5,323 bases of DNA from Lentzea sp. (lineage in GTDB: Bacteria > Actinomycetota > Actinomycetes > Mycobacteriales > Pseudonocardiaceae): positions 1-5,323 of the forward strand of contig JASLAV010000610.1 of NCBI GenBank assembly GCA_030146905.1, read 5' to 3'. The translations under genes and the position numbers were made by a program. The notes below the pieces were generated by a model, which ran no database searches, was not told the origin of the DNA, and saw only the letters and a list, made by a program, of their open reading frames with translations. Below are positions 1 through 5,323 of this stretch, one piece after another (the first letter of the stretch is position 1; every line of letters starts with the position of its first letter).

Positions 1-482
1 TTGGCGATCGAGGCCAGGCTTCCCGGCACGACCACCGGCTCGCCGCGCACGCCCTGCTCGGCACCGTAGAGCTGGTACTCGGTGTACATCGCGCCGGCGA
101 ACACGCCGATGTCCCCGGCGTCCTCACCGACCACGGCCCTCGCCGCGTCCCGCAACGAGTCCCTCGTGTGGCCCGCGTCCTGCAGCGTCTCGTAGGCCGC
201 CTGCAGGAACAGCCGCTCCTGCGGGTCCATCGTGGACGCCGCTCCCGGCGAGATGCCGAAGAACAGGGGGTCGAACTCGTCCACTCCGTCGAGGAAGCCA
301 CCCCACTTCGCGTAGGTGCGTCCCGGCACACCGCGGCGCGGGTCGAAGTAGCGGTCGTGGTCCCAGCGGCCCGCCGGGATCTCCGTGACGCTGTCCACCC
401 CGTCGAGCAGGTTGGCCCAGAACTCGTCGAGGTTCCGCGCTCCCGGGAAGCGGCCGGAGATCCCGATCACGGCGATCGGCAT
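1..482 (-). other. Ketosynthase domain KS2 of the next module, N-terminal part (cut by window edge)
   Basis: Residues 1614-1773 begin with MPIAVIGISGRFPGA (1614-1628), the usual KS opening. They continue through FWANLLDGVDSV (1634-1645), RWDHDRYFDP (1652-1661), KWGGFLDGVDEFDPLFFGIS (1672-1691) and MDPQERLFLQAAYETLQDAG (1698-1717). The sequence stops just before the conserved NRVSY region, so its active-site Cys and both His residues are not visible. In trans-AT synthases each KS tends to match the chemistry of the intermediate it receives. This one should therefore accept the product of the module above, predicted to be an alpha-methyl enoyl chain. Confidence 0.93.
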
Positions 483-3400
483 CTCCTCGTCCGTCCGAGC
501 GGGTACCGGCGGCACGGCGACCGGCTGGGGAACCGGAGCGGCCACCGGCGCGCTCACGACCTCCTGTTCGGCGGCGGGCAGGCCCACGAGCGCCGCAAGC
601 GCTTCCGGCTGGGTCTTCACGAAGTGCGCGGCCAGCCCGTCGATCGTGCGCACCTCGAAGAACAGCGTGCTGCCGACGTCGTCGAGCCCGCGGCGCACCG
701 CTTCGGTGAGCTGGACGACGAGGATCGAGTCGATGCCGTAGCGGTCGAAGCTCACGTCGGCGCGCACCGAGGAGACGGGCAGCTGCAACACGTCCGCCAC
801 GAGTGCGCGGAAGTGGTCGCGTGCCCGCTCCATCAACTCGTCCTCGCGGCCGGCGGCCGGGGTCGTGGGCGTTTCGGGCTCGGCGTGTTCCTGGACGGCG
901 GCGGGCGGGGAGACCGGCTCGCTGTCCGGTCCGGCCTCGAAAGCCGCCCCGCCCACGGGAACCGGCTGCCGGAAGACACCGTCGGCGCAGGCCACGAACA
1001 CCTGCTGCCCGAGGTCGTCCGCGCCTTCCGCCGCCACGAACGCGGATCGGAAACCGGTCTCGCCGAGCGCGCGCAGCCAGTTCGACGGCGTGAGCCCAGG
1101 AGAGCCGGGAATCCGCAGCGCCGGGTCGTCGTAGCGCCACCAGCCCTCCAGCAGGCCGAAGGTGAGGTGGCTGAAGTAGACGTTGTCGCTCAGCTCGTTG
1201 AGCAGCAGCACGCCGTTCGCGCGCATCGCCGCCTTGGTGTTGGTGAGGGTCGAACGGATGTTGCGAGTCGCGTGCAGCACGTTGGTCGCCACCACGACGT
1301 CGAACCCGCCCACGTCGAACGACTGCTCCGCCAAGGGCTTCTCGACGTTGAGGATCCGGGTGTCCAGGTACGGCGCGATGTCGCCGAACGAACGGCGGGC
1401 GTGCAGCAGGAACGCCTTGGAGAGGTCGGTGTAGCAATAGGTCTCGATGTTGTCGCGCCACGGTGCGAGGCGGTTGAACACCACCCTGCTCGTGCCGCCG
1501 GTGCCCGCGCCGATCTCCAGCAGCCGCAGCCGCACGTCCGGGTCCTCCGCCACCCGCGCCCGCACGTGTTCGACGAGCGTGTCCGCGAGGACGTCGTTGA
1601 AGTAGTCGGCGACCGGGTTGTTGCGGTAGACCGCCTCCACGAGTTCGAGGGAGGACTTGGGGAACATGACGTCGGTGGCGGGACGGCGTCCGGTCAGGAT
1701 GTCGTTCAGCGCCCGCAACGTGGTGTCGACGAGCACCGCCTGCGGCCGCTTGCCCTCGTTGTCCAGCCACGGCGCGCGGTCGGCGTCCCAGCGGCGCCAG
1801 GCGGCGTCGAGGTCCACCGGTCGCGAGTCGACCGCGGTGTAGCGGCCGTCACCGGACTCGCTCAGCAGCCCTTCGCGCACGAACACGTCCAGCGTGTGCG
1901 CGAGCCAGCGGCGGTAGAGGGCGACGATCCCACCGGCCGCCATCCACTCGTCGACCGTGCCCGCCCTGCCGGGGCCGAACAGGCCGAGGTCGCGCAGCAA
2001 CGCCCAGGTGATCCGGACGAGCGCCGGTTCCATGGACCGGCCGTGCCCGTCCGCGGCGACGCGCACGCGTTCGATGGCTGCCTGCCGGTCCGGCCGTGCC
2101 GCGAGCAGCGCCGCGGCCGGTGAGTCGTTCGTGTGCGGCAGTGCCGTGATCGTGCTGCGCTCGTAGAACTTCGCGATGCTGCGGGAGTCCGCGGCCTTCA
2201 GCAGGGCGAGGCGGTGGTGGGGGGAGGTGAGCAGGAAGTCGACGGCGGCCATGCCCTCGTCCGGCTCGATCGAGCCGAGTCCCAGCCGGGCCATCCTGCG
2301 CCGGTAGCCGTCCTCGGCCACGACGCCGACGTTGCCCCAGTAGCCCCAGTTCATCACCTTGACCGGACAGCCGAGGCGATCCGCGAGCCCGTCGGCGAAG
2401 GCGTCGGCGAACGTGCAGCCCGCGGCGTAGTTGGCCTGGCCGGCGGCGGTGAAGAACACCTGCATGGACGAGAAGAAGACGACGAACTCCAGCGGCTGGT
2501 CCGCGAAGACCTCCGCCAGTGCGACGGTCACGCCGGCCTTGGCGGCGTAGGTCGTCCGCAGCAGGTCCTCGTCCATCCGTGCCACGCTCCGGTCGCCCAG
2601 CACGATGGCGGTGTGCAGGACGCCGTGCACCGGCCCGTACCGCCGCACGACCTCGGCGCACGCACGCCGCAGGTCGTCCACGTCGGACGCGTCGCACGAC
2701 AGGTAGTCGGGGCGCGGGCCGATCGCGGCGAGCCGGTCCTGCTTCGCCCTGATGTCCGCGTCGAGGGGACGGCGGCCCAGCCAGACGACCTGCGTGCCGT
2801 GCCGGCGCAGCAGGTGCTCGGTCCACACCTCGCCGATGCCACCCGCGCCACCGATGGCGACGACCACGCCGCCGGGTGCGCGCGGCGCGGCGACCGGCCC
2901 GTCGGCGGCCACCTCGACCAGGCGCGGCAGGACCCACTCACCGTGGCGGAGGGCGGCGACCCCGCCTCGTGCCTGCGCGGGCGGGTTGAGCACGGCGTCG
3001 ACGGGCACGTCCGACCCCGCGGCGATGTCGACGACCCTGACCTGCCAGTGCGGGTACTCCTTCGCCACCGACCCCATCAGGCCGTGCACTCCCGCGTGGG
3101 TGGCGTCCACGGTCTCGTCCGCGCTCACCCGGCAGGCCTGCCGGGTGACGGCGGTGAACCCGATCTCGCGGCCGTCAGCGCCCTGGGCGAGCAATGCCTT
3201 GACCCAGCGGAAGACGGTGAACGTCCCGTCCTGCCCTCCGCGCTCGGGAGCGAGCCAGACCACGTGGTCCGCACCGGCGGGAAGGCTCTCGTGGTCCTCC
3301 GCTCCGAGGACGGTGGCGCCGGGAAACCGGGCCAGGAACGCCGCGCGCTCGGTTTCCCCGCCACCGGCGAGCACCAGGCGGCCGCCGATGGCGGGATCGA

Positions 3401-5323
3401 ACTCGATCCCGTCCGCAACCGCGTCCCACACCGGAGCGAGCAGCGCCGTGCGCAGGTCCGGCTCCTCGGTGACGTGCCGGAAGGCCAGACCCCGCATGCG
3501 CACGGCGACATGACCGGCTTCGTCGCAGACGTCGATGTCCACAGTGGACGAATGCGCACCACCGCCGGTGTGCCGCAGGTGGGCCCACATCGTGCCGGAG
3601 ACCGGCCTGAGGAGGTCGACCCGGTCGACGGCGAAGGGCAGGGCGGGCCGTCCGCCGCGTTCGGCGAGCTCACCGGACTCACCGCCGAACAGGCCGACGA
3701 CCGCCTGGACGGCGCTGTCGAGCACGGCCGGGTGCACGGCCAGGTCGTCGTCCTGCGCGCCAGCGGGCACGACGAGCTTCGCGAGCACCTCGCCGTCGCC
3801 GATCGCCAGGCCGTCGAGTGCCCGCAGGCGGGGCCCGTGGGCGATGCCGACCGCGTCGAGCGCGGCGTAGCACTGCCGCGCGGTCAGGGTCCGGGTGGCA
3901 CACCGCGCCCGCACGGCGTCCAGCGCCACGGTCTCGGCGGGTCCTGGCAGGGCATAACGCCCGTGCGCGTGCACCTCGGCCTCATCCCGGCAGACGCGGA
4001 AGCCGTCCCCGTCGCGCTCCACCGTCAGGTCCGCACCCTCAGGCCCGACCGGGAACGGCTTGGCCCACACGAGGTCGCGCAGCCCCACTGCCTCGAACGC
4101 GCCGCTGGTGGTCGCACGGCGCGCGTACTCCAGTGACAGCACCGCCGGCAGCACGGCGCGACCGTTGACGTGGTGGTCGGCGAGGAAGAACTCCTGCCCG
4201 GTGAGCCGGGCGTGGTGGGCGGAGGCGCGACGCGCGGGCCAGTAGCGCTGCCGCTGGTACGGGTAGGTCGGCAAGGGCACGATCCTGCGTGCCGCGGCCG
4301 GGAACGCGGCCTCGACGCCCGCGATGTTCTCGCGCACGAACGCCGCTGCGAGCGCGGCGGCCGTGCCGGGAAGACCGCCCGCTCGTGGCGCGGCGTCGAC
4401 GGTGACCTCGCCGGTGTGCGCATCGGCCGCCGTTCCGGAGAGCCAGGCCCGCAGGCGCCGGGCGGCCCCGGCCGTGTCCGCCGCGACGACGGCGAGGCGG
4501 TGGGGCAGGGCTGCGCGGCCGGCAGCGAGGCTGTACGCGACCTCCGCCGCGGACAGGCCCGGTTCGCGCTCCAGGTGCGCGGCCAGCCGTCCGGCCGCCA
4601 CGCGCAGCGCCTCCGGTGATGCGGCGGACAGCAGGAACGCCTGCTCGCCCGGTACTTCCGCCGCCGGTCGCCGCCGGTACTCCTCCAGCACGACGTGGGC
4701 GTTGGTCCCGCTCGCGCCGAAGGAGCTCACGGCCGCGCGGCGCGGGCCCAGCTCGGGCTCCGGCCACGCGACGGTCTCCGTCGGCACGGTGAAAGCGCTG
4801 CCCTGGAGAGGAATCCGCGCGTTGGCACCGGTGAAGTGCAGCGTGGCCGGGATCTTGTGGTGCCGCAGGGCCAGGACGGCTTTCAGGACACCGGCGACAC
4901 CGGCGGCGAACTGGGTGTGCCCGAGGTTCGACTTGATGGACCCGAGCGCGACGCTGCCCGGCCGCGCGCCGGCGAAGACCTTCGACAGCGCGCGGAACTC
5001 GATCGGGTCACCCAGCTGCGTACCGGTGCCGTGCGCCTCCACGAACTGGACACCGCCGACACCCAGATCGCCGTGCACCTCGCGCAGCAACCGTTCCTGG
5101 GACAGCGCGCTCGGCGCGGTGATGCCGTTGGTGGTGCCGTCCTGGTTGACTCCGGAAGCGCGCACGACGGCGTGGATGTGGTCGCCGTCCCGTTCGGCGT
5201 CGGAGAGCCGCTTGAGGACGACCGCGCCCGCACCCTCGCCGGGCACGAACCCGTCGGCGCCGGCGTCGAAGCTGCGGCAGCGTCCCGACGCCGAGAGCAT
5301 CCCGGCCGCCGTGGCGGACCGGT
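1..5323 (-). CDS. Modular type I polyketide synthase, trans-AT (AT-less) type, internal fragment: (KS)-DH-KR-cMT-ACP-(KS)
   Basis: One frame stays open across the entire window (first full codon 5321-5319, last 5-3; 1773 residues), with neither start nor stop, so both ends of the gene lie outside. It is a multidomain cytoplasmic assembly-line enzyme that adds one C2 unit to a carrier-bound acyl chain and modifies it. Domain order by residue: KS C-terminal half 1-214, linker 215-370, DH 371-618, KR 625-1045, C-methyltransferase about 1095-1448, ACP 1492-1573, KS N-terminal part 1614-1773. No acyltransferase lies between KS and DH, and none of the usual GHSxG-type AT motif is present, so malonyl loading in trans is inferred. 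Third codon positions are nearly all G/C across the frame and no frameshift is apparent. No TTA codon was seen, so there is no sign of bldA-type control here. The exact natural-product family cannot be assigned from this fragment. Confidence 0.95.
483..602 (-). other. Intermodular ACP-KS linker, Pro/Ala/Val-rich
   Basis: Residues 1574-1613 join the ACP to the next KS on the same chain. The stretch SAPVAAPVPQPVAVPPVPAR (1590-1609) is low in complexity and probably extended. There is no stop codon, start codon or docking-helix pattern, so the next module is covalently continuous. Confidence 0.75.
603..848 (-). other. Acyl carrier protein domain (ACP), single, non-beta-branching type
   Basis: This domain carries the growing chain on a phosphopantetheine arm. 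It spans about residues 1492-1573. The attachment serine is S1532 in YGIDSILVVQL (1528-1538), encoded at 728-726. The GIDSI form, instead of the GxDSL usual in cis-AT enzymes, is characteristic of trans-AT carrier domains, as is the following TLFFEVRTIDGLA helix region (1552-1564). The position six residues after the serine is L1538, not the tryptophan that flags ACPs serving beta-branching (HMG synthase) cassettes, so no beta-branch is predicted here. Only one ACP is present, not a tandem set. Confidence 0.93.
849..977 (-). other. Interdomain linker cMT-ACP, acidic and Pro/Ala-rich
   Basis: Residues 1449-1491 contain many Pro, Ala and Glu residues (for example EPETPTTPAA, 1481-1490) and no recognisable fold. 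This is typical of a flexible tether that lets the ACP reach several active sites. Confidence 0.75.
978..2039 (-). other. C-methyltransferase domain (cMT), SAM-dependent, predicted active
   Basis: This domain transfers a methyl group from S-adenosylmethionine to the alpha carbon of the beta-ketoacyl-ACP. An N-terminal helical lid region (about 1095-1250, including WLAHTLDVFVREGLL) precedes the Rossmann core. SAM motif I is LLEIGAGTGGTS (1267-1278). ATNVLHATRN (1345-1354) carries H1350, and LLLNELS (1372-1378) carries E1376. The 26-residue His-Glu spacing matches, as I recall it, the catalytic dyad of characterised PKS C-methyltransferases such as the PksCT domain. FGLLEGWWRYDDPALRIPGSPGL (1388-1410) is represented by its W1394/W1395 pair and the RIPGSPGL end, a strong PKS-cMT landmark. 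It lies between KR and ACP. Its likely substrate is the beta-ketoacyl chain before KR acts. Confidence 0.93.
3125..3148. repeat. Perfect 24-bp palindrome inside the KR-coding region
   Basis: The half-site tcacccggcagg (3125-3136) is followed directly by its exact reverse complement (3137-3148), with no spacer and AGGCCT at the centre. The flanking bases 3124 and 3149 do not pair. It encodes residues 725-733 (VTRQACRVS) in the structural half of the KR. No function is known for it. Confidence 0.85.
3392..3411. repeat. Short inverted repeat, 9-bp arms with a 2-nt spacer, within coding sequence
   Basis: The arm cgggatcga (3392-3400) and its reverse complement tcgatcccg (3403-3411) flank AC. They encode residues 637-644 (DGIEFDPA) at the start of the KR structural half. 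This may be chance in GC-rich coding DNA. Confidence 0.5.
3468..4211 (-). other. Dehydratase domain (DH), predicted active
   Basis: This domain removes water from a beta-hydroxyacyl-ACP to form an alpha,beta double bond. The double-hotdog fold spans about residues 371-618. The catalytic histidine motif HxxxGxxxxP is intact (H383, G387, P392, within HHVNGRAVLP). The second-hotdog acid motif is also intact: HPAVLDSAVQ has H530, D535 and Q539. The GYGP-like element reads AHGP (494-497), so His replaces the usual Tyr. Because both the proline of the first motif and the aspartate of the second are kept, it reads as an ordinary dehydratase rather than a double-bond-shifting or pyran-forming variant, which usually lose one of these. 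It directly precedes the KR, as is common in trans-AT modules. Confidence 0.9.
4212..4679 (-). other. KS-to-DH linker / AT-docking region with no acyltransferase
   Basis: Residues 215-370 sit where a cis-AT module would carry a roughly 300-residue acyltransferase, but only about 155 residues are present. The first part (FLLSAASPEALRVAAG, 229-244, and what follows) resembles the KS-AT linker subdomain. The end contains IVPLPTYPYQRQRYW (347-361), the familiar post-AT linker motif that wraps back on the KS. There is no AT nucleophile motif and no AT substrate-specificity motif. In trans-AT synthases such a remnant is thought to help position the free-standing acyltransferase; that role is inferred here. 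Confidence 0.85.
4680..5323 (-). other. Ketosynthase domain KS1, C-terminal half (cut by window edge)
   Basis: This domain catalyses decarboxylative Claisen condensation of the incoming acyl chain with an ACP-bound extender. Residues 1-214 begin after the active-site cysteine, which lies outside the window. Two catalytic histidines are visible: H97 in HGTGT (97-101), preceded by VEA, and H135 in KSNLGHTQ (130-137). The NQDGTTNGITAPS stretch (59-71) and the closing SSFGASGTNAHVVLEE (199-214) are standard KS landmarks. The NGITAPSA form is common in trans-AT systems. The GHTQ and ASGTNAHV forms recall cis-AT ketosynthases, so its clade is uncertain. It appears catalytically competent as far as it can be seen. 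Confidence 0.93.

Larger units (their letters stand above)
2187..3449 (-). other. Ketoreductase domain (KR), structural plus catalytic halves, probably B-type
   Basis: This domain reduces the beta-keto group with NADPH. A structural pseudo-Rossmann half spans about residues 625-805 and the catalytic half about 816-1045. The cofactor loop is GGAGGIG (824-830) and the following LGRR is at 848-851. Catalytic residues are K928 (in YAAKAG), S952 (FFSSM) and Y965 (GQANYAAG), with the expected 13-residue Ser-Tyr spacing. The fourth tetrad position (Tyr+4, usually Asn) is C969. From memory the NYAAGCTF form is normal for this trans-AT KR clade. The LDD region reads VLGD (907-910), keeping the last Asp, and no Trp lies eight residues before Tyr (it is F957). 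This favours a B-type, D-configured alcohol, with moderate certainty. MNWGYWG (990-996) and the GLGSIEPDEGM end (1014-1024) are also typical of such KRs. Confidence 0.92.

Noticed and set aside
603..848. ACP considered as a beta-branching carrier domain.
   Set aside because: The marker tryptophan six residues after the phosphopantetheine serine is absent (L1538 is there).
124..1770. Minus-strand open frame of about 548 codons in a different frame from the PKS.
   Set aside because: It overlaps intact cMT, ACP and KS2 coding sequence and encodes Arg/Gly/Ala-rich sequence with no motif. It is a shadow frame.
168..2123. Long plus-strand open frame of about 650 codons, antisense to the cMT-ACP-KS2 region.
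   Set aside because: Its translation is low-complexity, rich in Arg, Val, His and Gly, with no recognisable domain. It mirrors the GC-rich PKS frame on the other strand, which has clear motifs throughout.
1849..2937. Minus-strand open frame of about 362 codons out of frame with the PKS.
   Set aside because: It overlaps the intact KR catalytic residues and has an Arg-rich composition without any domain.
2133..4136. Second long plus-strand open frame of about 667 codons, in the same frame as the one above.
   Set aside because: It is the same kind of shadow, antisense to KR and DH coding sequence. The GC-rich third positions of the PKS codons suppress stops on this strand.
3468..4211. DH considered as a double-bond-shifting or pyran synthase variant.
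   Set aside because: Both P392 of HxxxGxxxxP and D535 of the second motif are present, as in standard dehydratases.
4212..4679. A hidden or degenerate acyltransferase domain between KS1 and DH.
   Set aside because: The segment is too short, lacks a GHSxG-type nucleophile motif, and passes straight from linker-like sequence to the LPTYPYQRQRYW post-AT motif.
4039..4767. Minus-strand open frame of about 242 codons near the KS1-DH linker, considered as a possible separate AT or broken gene.
   Set aside because: It is out of frame, has no acyltransferase motif, and the true frame runs through the region without interruption.
1..5323. Promoters, terminators, RNA genes, CRISPR arrays or mobile elements.
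   Set aside because: The whole window is coding sequence of one gene. No intergenic space or repeat array is present.

Overview
The window is one uninterrupted protein-coding stretch on the minus strand. It is an internal piece of a very large modular type I polyketide synthase (PKS) gene, open at both ends. The frame whose codons begin (on the minus strand) at positions congruent to 2 mod 3 has no stop codon from 5321 down to 3. It encodes 1773 residues, numbered here from the 5323 end. Third codon positions in this frame are almost all G or C, and known PKS motifs run in order through its whole length. The DNA is very GC-rich (roughly 70% by eye) and no TTA leucine codon was seen. This suggests an actinomycete, though the species cannot be named from this window.

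In the direction of synthesis (high to low coordinates) the layout is: C-terminal half of a ketosynthase KS1 (5323-4680); KS-to-DH linker where a cis-AT enzyme would carry an acyltransferase (4679-4212); dehydratase DH (4211-3468); ketoreductase KR with its structural half (3449-2187); C-methyltransferase cMT (about 2039-978); Pro/Ala-rich linker (977-849); one acyl carrier protein ACP (848-603); second Pro/Ala/Val-rich linker (602-483); and the N-terminal part of the next ketosynthase KS2 (482-1). The module is therefore KS-DH-KR-cMT-ACP, followed by the KS of the next module on the same polypeptide.

There is no acyltransferase. This, the domain order, the GIDSI carrier-protein motif and the KR style all point to a trans-AT (AT-less) PKS, in which a separate acyltransferase loads malonyl units. 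All visible catalytic motifs of DH, KR, cMT and ACP are intact. The expected outcome is malonyl extension, C-methylation at the alpha carbon, ketoreduction and dehydration, giving an alpha-methyl-alpha,beta-unsaturated thioester that passes to KS2. The product of the whole pathway cannot be told from one module.

No gene start, stop, promoter, terminator, RNA gene, mobile element or CRISPR array is present. Other long open frames on both strands are shadows of this gene. The most unexpected non-coding signal is a perfect 24-bp palindrome at 3125-3148, inside the KR-coding region. KS1 also looks, from memory, more cis-AT-like than the rest of the module.
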